The position numbers were made by a program, and so were the translations under genes. A stretch of DNA of 64,000 nucleotides from positions 1,984,001 through 2,048,000 of the forward strand of contig NZ_CP133771.1 of the NCBI RefSeq assembly GCF_031348265.1, given 5' to 3'. Origin of the DNA: Streptomyces collinus (lineage in GTDB: Bacteria > Actinomycetota > Actinomycetes > Streptomycetales > Streptomycetaceae). The notes under the pieces are model-generated. The model was not told the DNA's origin. It saw only the letters and a program-made list of their open reading frames with translations, and searched no databases. Of this stretch, positions 18,776 to 27,160 are shown in pieces. Positions within the stretch are counted from its first letter, which is position 1, and each line of letters starts with the position of its first letter.

Positions 18776-19503
18776 GCAGCAGGCTGGTCGGAGTCGGGGT
18801 GGGCCCCGGGGATCCGGAGCTGGTGACCGTCAAGGGCGTGAACGCCCTGCGGGAGGCCGATGTCGTGGTGGTCCCCGTGATGGACACCATGGAGCGCGGC
18901 CGGGCCGAGGCGACCGTGTTGCACTACGTGCCCGAGGAGAAGGTCGTCCGGGTCGTGTTCGCGCTGAACGAGCGCAGCGACCGGGGGCGGCGCGAGGCCG
19001 CCTGGGACGCGGCCGGGGACCGGGTGGCCGAACTGCTGCGGCGCCACGCCTCGGTGGCCTTCGCGACCATCGGCGACCCCAACGTGTACTCGACGTTCAC
19101 CTACCTCGCGCAGACCATCGCCGAGCTGGTGCCGGGGACCGTCGTCGAGACCGTTCCCGGGATCACCGCCATGCAGGACCTCGCCGCCCGGTCGGGCGCC
19201 GTGCTGACCGAGGGCACCGAGCCGCTCACGCTCGTGCCCGTCACCGCCGGGGCGGCCGTGCTGAAGGACGCCCTGGCCGGGCCCGGGACCGTGGTCGCCT
19301 ACAAGTTCGGGCGGCAGGCGCACGAGGTCGCCGAGGCGCTGCGGGAGACCGGGCGGCTCGCCGACGCCGTGTGGGGCTCGGCGCTGGGGCTCCCGGAGGA
19401 GTCCGTGCGCCCGGCCGCCGACCTCGACGAGGCGCCCCTGCCCTATCTGTCGACGCTCATCGCGCCCGCCCGGCGCGAGGGCGGCCGGGGCGGAAAGCTC
19501 TGA
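18772..19503 (+). CDS. cobI: Precorrin-2 C20-methyltransferase CobI/CbiL
   Basis: A 243-residue SAM-dependent tetrapyrrole methylase. Family landmarks are V-G-V-G-P-G-D-P-E-L-V-T near residues 8-19, the second motif F-A-T-I-G-D-P-N-V-Y-S-T-F-T-Y, and V-P-G-I-T-A-M-Q. The E-E-K-V-V-R-V-V-F segment and the length match C20 rather than C17 or C11 enzymes. ATG 18772 overlaps the cobB stop (ATGA) and is preferred to the in-frame ATG 12 bases earlier. After it comes the only non-overlapping junction in the operon body, 59 bases before cobM. Confidence 0.93.
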   Translation: MSSRLVGVGVGPGDPELVTVKGVNALREADVVVVPVMDTMERGRAEATVLHYVPEEKVVRVVFALNERSDRGRREAAWDAAGDRVAELLRRHASVAFATIGDPNVYSTFTYLAQTIAELVPGTVVETVPGITAMQDLAARSGAVLTEGTEPLTLVPVTAGAAVLKDALAGPGTVVAYKFGRQAHEVAEALRETGRLADAVWGSALGLPEESVRPAADLDEAPLPYLSTLIAPARREGGRGGKL

Positions 19504-19562
19504 CGCACCCCGCCCACCACCGCCCCGCCCCCCTTCACCCCCTGTACGAGAGGACCCATCCC

Positions 19563-20381
19563 ATGGCCGACGCCCCCGCCGGCAAAGTGACCTTCGTCGG
19601 CGCCGGCCCCGGCGCCGCCGACCTGCTGACGTTCCGCGCCGCGCGCGCCATCGCCGAGGCCGACGTCGTGATCTGGGCGGCCAGCCTGGTCCAGGAGGAG
19701 GTCCTCGAACACGCCCGTGAGGACGCGGAGATCCTCGACTCGGCGACCATGTCCCTGGAGGACGTCGTCGCCGTGTACGAGCGGGCCCGCGCCCAGGGGC
19801 TGAAGGTCGCCCGTATCCACTCCGGCGACCCTGCCCTGTGGGGCGGCACGCAGGAGCAGGTCGACCGCTGTGCCGAGATCGGCATCGCGACCGAGATCGT
19901 GCCCGGCGTGTCCTCCTTCTCGGCCGTCGCGGCGCTCGCGCAGCGCGAGCTGACCATCCCGGAGGTCGCGCAGTCGGTCGTGCTGACCCGGCTCGGCGGC
20001 GGCAAGACGCCCATGCCGCCCGGGGAGGAGGTCCGGGAGTTCGCCAAGCACGGCACCACCATGGCGGTGTTCCTCTCCGCCGCCCGCAGCGGGCAGCTCG
20101 TGCGGGAGCTGCTGGAGGGCGGCTACCCGACGACGACGCCGGTCGTGGTGGCGTACCAGGCGACCTGGCCGGAGGAGCTGGTCGTGAAGTGCACGATCGG
20201 CACGCTGGAGGAGACGGTCAAGGAGCACAAGCTCTGGAAGCACACCCTGTTCCTGGTCGGCCCCGCGCTCGACGCGCAGGGCACGCGCTCGCACCTGTAC
20301 CACCCGGGCCACTTCCACGGGTACCGCAAGGCGGACCCGGAGGCCCGCCGGGCGCTGCGCGAGCGGGGGGCGAGTACGTGA
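19563..20381 (+). CDS. cobM: Precorrin-4 C11-methyltransferase CobM/CbiF
   Basis: A 272-residue tetrapyrrole methylase. The first SAM loop is V-G-A-G-P-G-A-A-D-L-L-T near residues 11-22. A-R-I-H-S-G-D-P-A-L-W-G and V-P-G-V-S-S-F-S-A-V-A-A follow, and P-V-V-V-A-Y-Q-A-T-W-P-E-E is the C11-type block. The start ATG 19563 has GAGAGGA nine bases upstream, the best ribosome-binding site in the operon, consistent with the 59-base gap before it. A GTGA overlap links it to cobL. Confidence 0.95.
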   Translation: MADAPAGKVTFVGAGPGAADLLTFRAARAIAEADVVIWAASLVQEEVLEHAREDAEILDSATMSLEDVVAVYERARAQGLKVARIHSGDPALWGGTQEQVDRCAEIGIATEIVPGVSSFSAVAALAQRELTIPEVAQSVVLTRLGGGKTPMPPGEEVREFAKHGTTMAVFLSAARSGQLVRELLEGGYPTTTPVVVAYQATWPEELVVKCTIGTLEETVKEHKLWKHTLFLVGPALDAQGTRSHLYHPGHFHGYRKADPEARRALRERGAST

Positions 20382-21616
20382 TCACGGTGGTCGGCACGGG
20401 GACGGGGGCGGCGCCTTCCGACGACGTCCTCGCCGGTGCCGAGCTGGTGGTGGGCGGGCGGCGGCATCTCGACGCCGCCCGGCTGCCGGAGACGGCCGAG
20501 CGGGTCGTGCTCGGGCCTCTCGCGCCGGCCCTCGACACCATCGGCGAGTACGTCGCGAAGGACCGTCCCGTTCTGGTGCTGGCCTCCGGCGACCCCGGGT
20601 TCTTCGGGATCGTGCGGGTGCTGGCGGAGCGGTTCGGGCCGGAGCGGCTGGACGTGCGGCCCGGGGCGTCGTCGGTCGCCACCGCGTTCGCCCGGATCGG
20701 CCTGCCGTGGGACGACGCCGTGGTGGTGAGCGCCCACGGGCGGGAGCTGCGGACGGCCGTCAACGTGTGCCGGGCGCAGCCGAAGACGGCCGTGCTGACC
20801 GGCCCGGGCGCGGGTCCGGCGGAGCTGGGTGCCGCGCTGCGGGACACGGCGCGGGTGCTGGTCGTCGCGTCCGGGCTCGGCTCGGGCGGGGAGCGCGTGG
20901 AGCGGGTGACGCCCGCCGAGGCCGCCGCCCGGGACTGGGGCACGGCGGTGAACGTGGTGCTGTGCCTGGACGAGGCGCGGGCGCTCGGCCCGGTGCGGAC
21001 GGTCGCGGGGCCCGGGGAGCAGCCCGCCGGCTGGGCCCTGGAGGAGGCGGAGTTCGCCCACCGGGACTCGATGATCACCAAGTTCGAGGTGCGGGCGCTT
21101 GCCCTGGCCCGGCTGGGGCCGCGCCCGGGCGACCTGGTGTGGGACGTGGGCGCGGGCTCGGGGTCCGTGGCCGTGGAGTGCGCGCGGCTCGGTGCGGCCG
21201 TGACCGCCGTGGAGAAGACCGCGGACGGCGTGGAGCGCGTCCGCGCCAACGCCGCCGCGCACGGTGTGGACGTGCGGGTGGTACGGGGCGCGGCACCGGA
21301 GGCGCTGGCGGAGCTCGCCGAGACCCCGGACGCCGTGTTCGTGGGGGGCGGCGGGCGCGAACTGCCCGCGATCGTCGCCGCGTGCGCGCGGCGTGCCCGG
21401 CGCACGGTGGTCGTCGCCATGGCCGCGCTCGACCGGGTGCCGGCCGCGCGCGAGGCCCTGACCAGCGCCGGTCTCAGCTGCGACGGCGTGCTGCTGCAGT
21501 CGTCGCGGCTCGCGCCGCTGCCCGGGGACGTGACCCGGCTCGCGGCGACCAACCCCGTTTTCCTGCTGTGGGGCGTCCGGCCCCCGGCAGCTGTCGAAGA
21601 AGGAGTCGCCCAGTGA
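20378..21616 (+). CDS. cobL: Precorrin-6Y C5,15-methyltransferase (decarboxylating) CobL/CbiET
   Basis: A 412-residue two-domain methyltransferase that methylates C5 and C15 and removes the C12 acetate carboxyl. The N-terminal CbiE half has the tetrapyrrole-methylase fold, with A-S-G-D-P-G-F-F-G-I and V-R-P-G-A-S-S-V. The C-terminal CbiT half is a class I SAM methyltransferase, with W-D-V-G-A-G-S-G-S-V-A-V-E-C-A-R near residue 255. Start GTG 20378 overlaps cobM by 4 nt, and the stop overlaps the cbiG-cobJ start by 4 nt. The E-T fusion is the usual form in aerobic-type organisms. Confidence 0.95.
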   Translation: MITVVGTGTGAAPSDDVLAGAELVVGGRRHLDAARLPETAERVVLGPLAPALDTIGEYVAKDRPVLVLASGDPGFFGIVRVLAERFGPERLDVRPGASSVATAFARIGLPWDDAVVVSAHGRELRTAVNVCRAQPKTAVLTGPGAGPAELGAALRDTARVLVVASGLGSGGERVERVTPAEAAARDWGTAVNVVLCLDEARALGPVRTVAGPGEQPAGWALEEAEFAHRDSMITKFEVRALALARLGPRPGDLVWDVGAGSGSVAVECARLGAAVTAVEKTADGVERVRANAAAHGVDVRVVRGAAPEALAELAETPDAVFVGGGGRELPAIVAACARRARRTVVVAMAALDRVPAAREALTSAGLSCDGVLLQSSRLAPLPGDVTRLAATNPVFLLWGVRPPAAVEEGVAQ

Positions 21617-23304
21617 TCGGCCTCATTTCCGCCACCGCGGCGGGAGCGGCTGCCCGGGACCGGCTGGCCGCCGCGTGGCCGGACCGCACCCGGGTGTACG
21701 AGGGTCCCGTCGGGGACGCCGTACGGACCGCGTTCGCGCAGTGCGAGCAGCTCGTGTGCTTCCTGGCGACGGGCGCGGTGGTGCGGCTGGTGGCGCCGCT
21801 GCTGTCCGGCAAGACCGAGGACCCGGGCGTGGTGTGCGTCGACGAGGGCGGGCGGTTCGCCGTGTCCCTGCTGGGCGGGCACGCGGGCGGCGCCAACGAA
21901 CTGGCCCGCGAAGTGGGTGACGTGCTGGGCGCCGAGCCGGTGGTGACGACGGCCACGGACGCCGTGGACCTGGCGGGCCTGGACACCCTCGGCCTGCCCG
22001 TGGAGGGCGACGTCGCCGGGGTGTCGCGGGCGCTGCTGGACGGCGAGGCCGTGGCGCTGCGGGCCGAGGTGGCCTGGCCGCTGCCGCCGCTGCCGGTCGC
22101 GGAGGAGGGGTCGTACACGATCCGGCTCACCGACCGGCTCGTGGAGACGGCCGAGCGCGAGGCCGTGCTGCGTCCGCCGACCCTGGTCGTCGGGGTCGGG
22201 GCGTCGAAGGGCGCCCCCGTGGAGGAGGTCCTCGGACTGGTCCGGGACGCCCTGCGGGAGGCCGGGCTGTCGGTGGCGTCCGTCGCCGAACTCGCCACCG
22301 TCGACGCCAAGTCCGAGGAGGCCGGCATCGTCGAGGCCGCGCGGCGGCTCGGGGTGCCGCTGGTGACGTACTCCGCGGAGGAGCTGGCCGGGGTCGACGT
22401 GCCCAATCCGTCCGACGCCCCGCTCGCGGCCGTCGGCACCCCGTCCGTCGCGGAGGCCGCCGCGCTCGTGGGCGGCGGCGAACTGCTCGTCCCCAAGCGG
22501 AAGTCGGCCGCGAGCCCGGCCATGGCGACCTGTGCCGTCGTACGGCGTCCGGGGCGCGGGCGGCTCGCGGTGGTCGGGCTCGGGCCGGGCGCCCGGGACC
22601 TGCTCACGCCCCGCGCGAAGGCCGAACTGCGGCGGGCGTCCGTGCTCGTGGGGCTCGACCAGTACGTCGACCAGATCCGTGATCTGCTGCGGCCCGGCAC
22701 CCGGATCCTGGAGTCGGGGCTCGGAGCCGAGGAGGAGCGGGCGCGCACTGCCGTCGAGGAGGCCCGCGAGGGGCAGGCCGTCGCGCTGATCGGCAGCGGG
22801 GACGCGGGCGTCTACGCCATGGCCTCCCCCGCGCTGGCCGAGGCCTCCGACGACATCGACGTGGTCGGTGTGCCCGGGGTGACGGCGGCGCTCGCGGCCG
22901 GTGCGATCCTGGGCGCCCCGCTGGGCCACGACCACGTGTCGATCAGCCTGTCCGACCTGCACACGCCGTGGGAGGTCATCGAGCGGCGGGTGCGGGCGGC
23001 GGCCGAGGCGGACATCGTGGTCACCTTCTACAACCCCCGTTCGCGCGGCCGTGACTGGCAGCTCCCCAAGGCGCTGGGCATCCTCGCCGAGCACCGGGCT
23101 CCGCAGACACCGGTCGGTGTCGTGCGCAACGCCTCGCGTCCGGACGAGTCCAGCCGGCTCACCACCCTGGGCGCGCTCGACCCGGCGACGGTCGACATGA
23201 TGACGGTCGTGACCGTGGGCAACACGGCGACCCGGGACATCGCGGGGCGCATGGTGACGCCTCGCGGCTACCGCTGGCAGTCGGCGCAGGAGGGCTCCGA
23301 GTGA
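21613..23304 (+). CDS. cobJ: CbiG-CobJ fusion: precorrin-5A hydrolase plus C17-methyltransferase
   Basis: A 563-residue fusion. Residues about 1-310 are CbiG-like (cobalt-precorrin-5A hydrolase): [22 protein letters not shown], then the C-terminal G-V-G-A-S-K-G-A-P and N-P-S-D motifs. Residues about 314-563 are CobJ/CbiH: L-A-V-V-G-L-G-P-G-A-R-D-L-L-T, A-L-I-G-S-G-D-A-G-V-Y, T-F-Y-N-P-R-S and N-A-S-R-P-D-E. CobJ methylates C17 and contracts the ring. CbiG opens the delta-lactone made in the oxygen-independent route. CbiG with CobN in one operon makes the pathway a hybrid. GTG 21613 overlaps cobL by 4 nt. Confidence 0.93.
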   Translation: MIGLISATAAGAAARDRLAAAWPDRTRVYEGPVGDAVRTAFAQCEQLVCFLATGAVVRLVAPLLSGKTEDPGVVCVDEGGRFAVSLLGGHAGGANELAREVGDVLGAEPVVTTATDAVDLAGLDTLGLPVEGDVAGVSRALLDGEAVALRAEVAWPLPPLPVAEEGSYTIRLTDRLVETAEREAVLRPPTLVVGVGASKGAPVEEVLGLVRDALREAGLSVASVAELATVDAKSEEAGIVEAARRLGVPLVTYSAEELAGVDVPNPSDAPLAAVGTPSVAEAAALVGGGELLVPKRKSAASPAMATCAVVRRPGRGRLAVVGLGPGARDLLTPRAKAELRRASVLVGLDQYVDQIRDLLRPGTRILESGLGAEEERARTAVEEAREGQAVALIGSGDAGVYAMASPALAEASDDIDVVGVPGVTAALAAGAILGAPLGHDHVSISLSDLHTPWEVIERRVRAAAEADIVVTFYNPRSRGRDWQLPKALGILAEHRAPQTPVGVVRNASRPDESSRLTTLGALDPATVDMMTVVTVGNTATRDIAGRMVTPRGYRWQSAQEGSE

Positions 23305-23888
23305 ACCGTGTCGTCCATCCCATCGAGGTGGAGTCCTACCGGCGCATGCGGGCCCGGCTGGACACCTCGCACTTCCCGCCGCTGACCCGCGCGGTCGTGG
23401 AGCGGGTCGTGCACTCCGCCGCCGACCTCGACTACGCCCGCGACCTCGTCCTGGACGAGGCCGACCTGGAGAAGGCGCACGCTGCGCTGCACGCCGGGGC
23501 GCCCGTGGTCGTGGACGTGGAGATGGTCGGCGCCGGGATCACCCGGCGCGAGACCGTCTGCCGTCTGAGGGACGCCGAGTCCGGTCCCGGGCTGACCCGG
23601 TCTGCGCACGCCATCCGGCTCGCTTACGAGCAGGTCGGTCCCGGCGCCCTCTGGGTGATCGGCAACGCGCCGACCGCGCTGGAGGAGCTGCTGACGCTCG
23701 ACGCCGACCCCGCGCTCGTCATCGGACTGCCCGTCGGTTTCGTCGGAGCCGTCGAATCGAAGGCCGCGCTGCGCGAGAGCGGCCTGCCCGCCGTGAGCAA
23801 CGTGTCCGAGAAGGGCGGGTCGGCGGTCGCCGCCGCCGCGCTCAACGCCCTGCTGTACCACCCCACTTCCGCCGAGGAGAAACTGTGA
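23301..23888 (+). CDS. cobH: Precorrin-8X methylmutase CobH/CbiC
   Basis: A 195-residue enzyme that moves the C11 methyl to C12, producing hydrogenobyrinate or its cobalt form. Landmarks are P-I-E-V-E-S-Y-R-R-M, R-V-V-H-S-A-A-D-L-D-Y (with the catalytic histidine), V-D-V-E-M-V-G-A-G-I, I-G-N-A-P-T-A-L and G-L-P-V-G-F-V-G-A-V-E-S-K. The length is typical. It starts at GTG 23301, overlapping cobJ by 4 nt, and overlaps cbiX by 4 nt. Confidence 0.96.
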   Translation: MNRVVHPIEVESYRRMRARLDTSHFPPLTRAVVERVVHSAADLDYARDLVLDEADLEKAHAALHAGAPVVVDVEMVGAGITRRETVCRLRDAESGPGLTRSAHAIRLAYEQVGPGALWVIGNAPTALEELLTLDADPALVIGLPVGFVGAVESKAALRESGLPAVSNVSEKGGSAVAAAALNALLYHPTSAEEKL

Positions 23889-24814
23889 CCACCCCGCCCG
23901 CCCTGCTCATCGCCGGCCACGGCACCCGGGACGACGCCGGAGCCGAGGCGTTCCGCGACTTCGTACGGCAGCTGGGGGCCCGGCACCCCGAACTGCCCGT
24001 CGCGGGCGGCTTCATCGAGCTGTCCCCGCCGCCGCTGGGCGAGGCCGTCACCGAACTGGTCGAGCAGGGCGTGCGGCGCTTCGCCGCCGTCCCGCTGATG
24101 CTGGTGTCCGCCGGGCACGCCAAGGGCGACATCCCGGCGGCCCTGGCCCGCGAGAAGGAGCGGCACCCGGGCATCTCGTACACGTACGGGCGTCCGCTCG
24201 GCCCGCACCCGGCGCTGCTGAACGTGCTGGAGCGGCGGCTGGACGAGGCCCTGGGGTCGGCGGGCCGTACGCCCGGCGACCGGGCCGACGTGACGGTGCT
24301 GCTGGTCGGGCGCGGCTCCACGGACCCGGACGCGAACGCCGAGGTGCACAAGGCGGCCCGGCTGCTGTGGGAGGGGCGCGGGTACGCGGGCGTCGAGACG
24401 GCGTTCGTGTCGCTGGCGGCGCCGGACGTGCCGAGCGGGCTCGACCGCTGTGTGCGGCTGGGCGCCCGGCGGATCGTCGTCCTGCCCTACTTCCTGTTCA
24501 CGGGCATCCTGCCGGACCGGGTGCGGCACCAGACGGAGGGCTGGGCCGCCGCGCACCCGGAGGTCGAGGTGCTGTCGGCCGACGTCATCGGGCCGGAGCC
24601 GGAGCTGCTGGATCTGGTGTGGGAGCGGTACGAGGAGGCCGTCAAGGGCGATCTGCGGATGAACTGCGACTCGTGCGTGTACCGCATCGCGCTGCCGGGC
24701 TTCGAGGACAAGGTGGGCATGCCGCAGCAGCCGCACTTCCACCCGGACGACGACGACCACCACCACGGACACGGCCACGGGCACCACCACGGCGCTCACT
24801 CGCATGCGCACTGA
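23885..24814 (+). CDS. cbiX: Sirohydrochlorin cobaltochelatase CbiX with Cys motif and His-rich tail
   Basis: A 309-residue CbiX-type chelatase that would insert cobalt into sirohydrochlorin at the start of the early-insertion route. Two homologous CbiX halves are visible. H12 in G-H-G-T-R-D-D and H78 in G-H-A-K-G-D are the metal-site residues. M-N-C-D-S-C at residues 259-264 matches the MxCxxC motif reported to hold a 4Fe-4S centre in the long CbiX of Bacillus megaterium. The last 26 residues are almost all His, Asp and Gly and look like a metal store. The gene sits in the same operon as CobN, so two different cobalt chelatases are co-expressed. An alternative role is iron chelation for siroheme. 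Confidence 0.92.
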   Translation: MTTPPALLIAGHGTRDDAGAEAFRDFVRQLGARHPELPVAGGFIELSPPPLGEAVTELVEQGVRRFAAVPLMLVSAGHAKGDIPAALAREKERHPGISYTYGRPLGPHPALLNVLERRLDEALGSAGRTPGDRADVTVLLVGRGSTDPDANAEVHKAARLLWEGRGYAGVETAFVSLAAPDVPSGLDRCVRLGARRIVVLPYFLFTGILPDRVRHQTEGWAAAHPEVEVLSADVIGPEPELLDLVWERYEEAVKGDLRMNCDSCVYRIALPGFEDKVGMPQQPHFHPDDDDHHHGHGHGHHHGAHSHAH

Positions 24815-25859
24815 GAGCGGGCACGATCTGCGTCACCACGGGGACGCGGAGGTCCGGGACGACGGCGGTTCGCTCGTCGACCTGGCCGTGAACGTCCGCG
24901 CGGACACGCCGCCGGTCTGGCTGCGGGAGCACATCGCCGCGTCGCTCGGCGGGCTCGCGGCCTACCCCGACGGGCGTACCGCGCGGGCGGCGGTGGCCGC
25001 GCGGCACGGGCTGCCGGTGGAACGGGTGTTGCTGACGGCGGGTGCGGCGGAGGCGTTCGTGCTGCTGGCGCGGGCGCTGAAGGTGCGGCGGCCGGTCGTC
25101 GTGCATCCCCAGTTCACGGAGCCGGAGGCGGCGCTGCGGGATGCCGGACACGCCGTCGGCCGGGTGCTGCTGCGGGAGGAGGACGATTTCCGTCTGGACC
25201 CGGCGGCCGTGCCCGAGGACGCGGACCTGGTGGTGATCGGCAACCCGACGAACCCGACGTCGGTGCTGCACCCGGCGGACGCGATCGCCGGGCTCGCCCG
25301 GCCGGGGCGTGTGCTGGTGGTGGACGAGGCGTTCATGGACGCGGTGCCGGGTGAGAGCGAGGCCCTGGCCGGCCGTGTCGACGTCCCGGGTCTCGTGGTG
25401 CTGCGCAGCCTGACCAAGACATGGGGGCTGGCCGGGCTGCGGATCGGGTACGTGCTGGCGCCGCCCGAGATCGTCGAGGACCTCCAGCGGGCGCAGCCGC
25501 TGTGGCCGGTCTCGACCCCGGCGCTGGCCGCTGCCGAGGCGTGCGTGGGGCCACGGGCCCTGGCGGAGGCGGCCCACGCGGCGCACCGCATCGCGGCGGA
25601 TCGCGCGCATCTGCTGGCGGGCCTCGCCCGCTTCGCCCCGGCCGGGCTGCGGGTGGCCGGGCCCGCGCGGGGCCCGTTCGTCCTGGTCCGCGTGGACGGG
25701 GCCTCCGCGGTCCGCCGGCGCCTGCGCGACCTCGGCTACGCCGTGCGGCGCGGGGACACGTTCCCCGGGCTGGACGAGAAGTGGCTCCGGCTGGCGGTGC
25801 GGGACCGCAGCACGACCGACGGGTTTCTACGAGCGCTGCAGCGAGCGCTGACGGACTGA
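24804..25859 (+). CDS. cobC: L-threonine-O-3-phosphate decarboxylase CobC/CobD-type
   Basis: A 351-residue fold-type I PLP enzyme related to histidinol-phosphate aminotransferase. It would make (R)-1-aminopropan-2-ol phosphate, the linker attached by CobD. Features are N-V-R-A-D-T-P-P at the N-terminus, I-G-N-P-T-N-P-T near residue 148, V-V-D-E-A-F-M-D, the PLP lysine K205 in S-L-T-K-T-W-G-L-A-G-L-R-I-G-Y, and the phosphate-binding Arg in the C-terminal R-L-A-V-R-D. ATG 24804 lies 11 bases inside cbiX. It is the last gene of the operon, followed by a complex hairpin. Confidence 0.92.
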   Translation: MRTESGHDLRHHGDAEVRDDGGSLVDLAVNVRADTPPVWLREHIAASLGGLAAYPDGRTARAAVAARHGLPVERVLLTAGAAEAFVLLARALKVRRPVVVHPQFTEPEAALRDAGHAVGRVLLREEDDFRLDPAAVPEDADLVVIGNPTNPTSVLHPADAIAGLARPGRVLVVDEAFMDAVPGESEALAGRVDVPGLVVLRSLTKTWGLAGLRIGYVLAPPEIVEDLQRAQPLWPVSTPALAAAEACVGPRALAEAAHAAHRIAADRAHLLAGLARFAPAGLRVAGPARGPFVLVRVDGASAVRRRLRDLGYAVRRGDTFPGLDEKWLRLAVRDRSTTDGFLRALQRALTD

Positions 25860-25954
25860 CACCTCAGCCCCCGGAGGTGCCCGGCCGTCACCGTCTCGGC
25901 CGGACGCGGTCCCGGGGGCGGCGGGCGAGCAGGGCACGGTGACGGCGGCCCACA

Positions 25955-26018
25955 GGCCGGCGTCTGAAGGCGAAGAAGCCGGCCCGGGGGATGTGAACCG
26001 GGCTCTCGGACGCCGGCC
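25955..26018. terminator. Nested hairpin between convergent cobC and sortase-substrate gene
   Basis: Outer arms GGCCGGCGTCT (25955-25965) and GGACGCCGGCC (26008-26018) pair with one G-U. Inside them GCCCGG and CCGGGC form a second stem. It lies between two convergent genes and probably terminates both. The rest of the 225-base gap shows no gene. Confidence 0.65.
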
Positions 26019-26084
26019 GCCGCCCGGGCCGGCGGGCGGGGCAGGATGGCCGTGCCCCGCCGGCCGGCCCCGGATCGCCGGTGG

Positions 26085-27005
26085 TCAGCCCCGACGGCGC
26101 GCCCGGGACAGCACTCCCCCGCCCACGGCGAGCAGGGCAATCGCGATGCCTACGAGGTACGGCGTGGCGGAGCTGCCGCCCGTCTCGGCCAGGTTCGTCT
26201 CGGCGGGTGCTCCCTGCGGCTCGACGGCGGCGGCCGGGGCGGACGGGGCGGACTGCTCGGCCGGGGGCTGTGCGGCGGCCTCCGGCCGGGGTGTCCTGCA
26301 CGCCGCCTCGGCCAGGGTGACGGTGCCGTCGACCTCCGCGACGTTCTGCTTCAACGGGTCCACGGAGACCTTGAGTTCGAGGGCGGTGGCGGCGGCGTTC
26401 CGGGCCGTGGTCCGGGTGTTGTCGAGGTCCAGGCGCACCTCGCCGACGCCCGGCACCTTGACTTCCGCCGGGCCTTGGCCGGTCAGGGTCACGTGCTTGC
26501 CGAGCACGGTCACGGAGCCGGGCAGGTCGGTCGTGGCGACCGGGTTCTCGCCGACCTCGCAGGTGGCCTTGGCGGTGACCTTCTCGACCTCGATCAGCGA
26601 CAGCAGCGGCAGGCCGGGGACGTGGAGGCGGGCGCGGGCCAGGGTGGTGATCCCCTCGGCCTTCATGGGGGTCGTGGTGGCCCTCGCATCGGCCACCTCG
26701 GCGCGCAGCACGCTGAAGGGCCGGCCGCCGTCCACCGCGTCGAGGGTGGCCGTCAGCGTGGTCTTCTCAGCGCTCTGCGGGGCCTGGACGTCGTTGAGGG
26801 AGACGGCGAGGGGGAGGTTCACCGGCTTGTTCATCGGGGAGACGTCCAGGTCGGTGCGCAGGACGGCGGCGCTCGCGCGGCCGTGGTCGTCGGCGGCGTG
26901 GGCCGTGCTCACACCGGTCAGTGCCAGGGGTCCGGCGGCGAGGGCCGTGGCCGTGGCGACGGTCACGAGACGAAGTGCGGGCTTGCGGACGGAAAGGCTG
27001 TTCAC
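26085..27005 (-). CDS. LAETG sortase-anchored cell-wall surface protein
   Basis: A 306-residue exported protein. GTG 27005 has GGGAG eight bases upstream and starts a signal peptide ending S-T-A-H-A before residue 38. The mature region is a beta-rich domain of about 200 residues, with a short Ala/Pro-rich spacer after R-T-P-R-P-E. The C-terminus is a complete sorting signal: L-A-E-T-G at 272-276, a hydrophobic helix, and the basic tail S-R-A-R-R-R-G. LAxTG is the preferred motif of Streptomyces class E sortases, so the protein should be linked to peptidoglycan. Function unknown; no enzymatic motif is seen. It is convergent with the cob operon. Confidence 0.88.
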   Translation of the reverse strand: MNSLSVRKPALRLVTVATATALAAGPLALTGVSTAHAADDHGRASAAVLRTDLDVSPMNKPVNLPLAVSLNDVQAPQSAEKTTLTATLDAVDGGRPFSVLRAEVADARATTTPMKAEGITTLARARLHVPGLPLLSLIEVEKVTAKATCEVGENPVATTDLPGSVTVLGKHVTLTGQGPAEVKVPGVGEVRLDLDNTRTTARNAAATALELKVSVDPLKQNVAEVDGTVTLAEAACRTPRPEAAAQPPAEQSAPSAPAAAVEPQGAPAETNLAETGGSSATPYLVGIAIALLAVGGGVLSRARRRG

Positions 27006-27160
27006 GTTCAGGACTCCCAGGAAAACCGGCTCGGGTCCCGGTGTGAATCGCCGCACCGCGCCTGTGGCTTGAGCGATCTGACGCCGCTTCACTCCAACGT
27101 GGCGAGATCACGGGCGTTTTCGAATATTCCCGGCGCAGGCGTTCCCCGTCACCGTCATGA

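Noticed and set aside
20218..23094. Long minus-strand open frame opposite cobL and cbiG-cobJ
   Set aside because: It has no recognised motif, and its composition is a shadow of the cobalamin genes on the plus strand.
24804..25859. cobC as histidinol-phosphate aminotransferase hisC
   Set aside because: The fold is shared, but it is the last gene of the cobalamin operon, overlaps cbiX, and no his genes are near.
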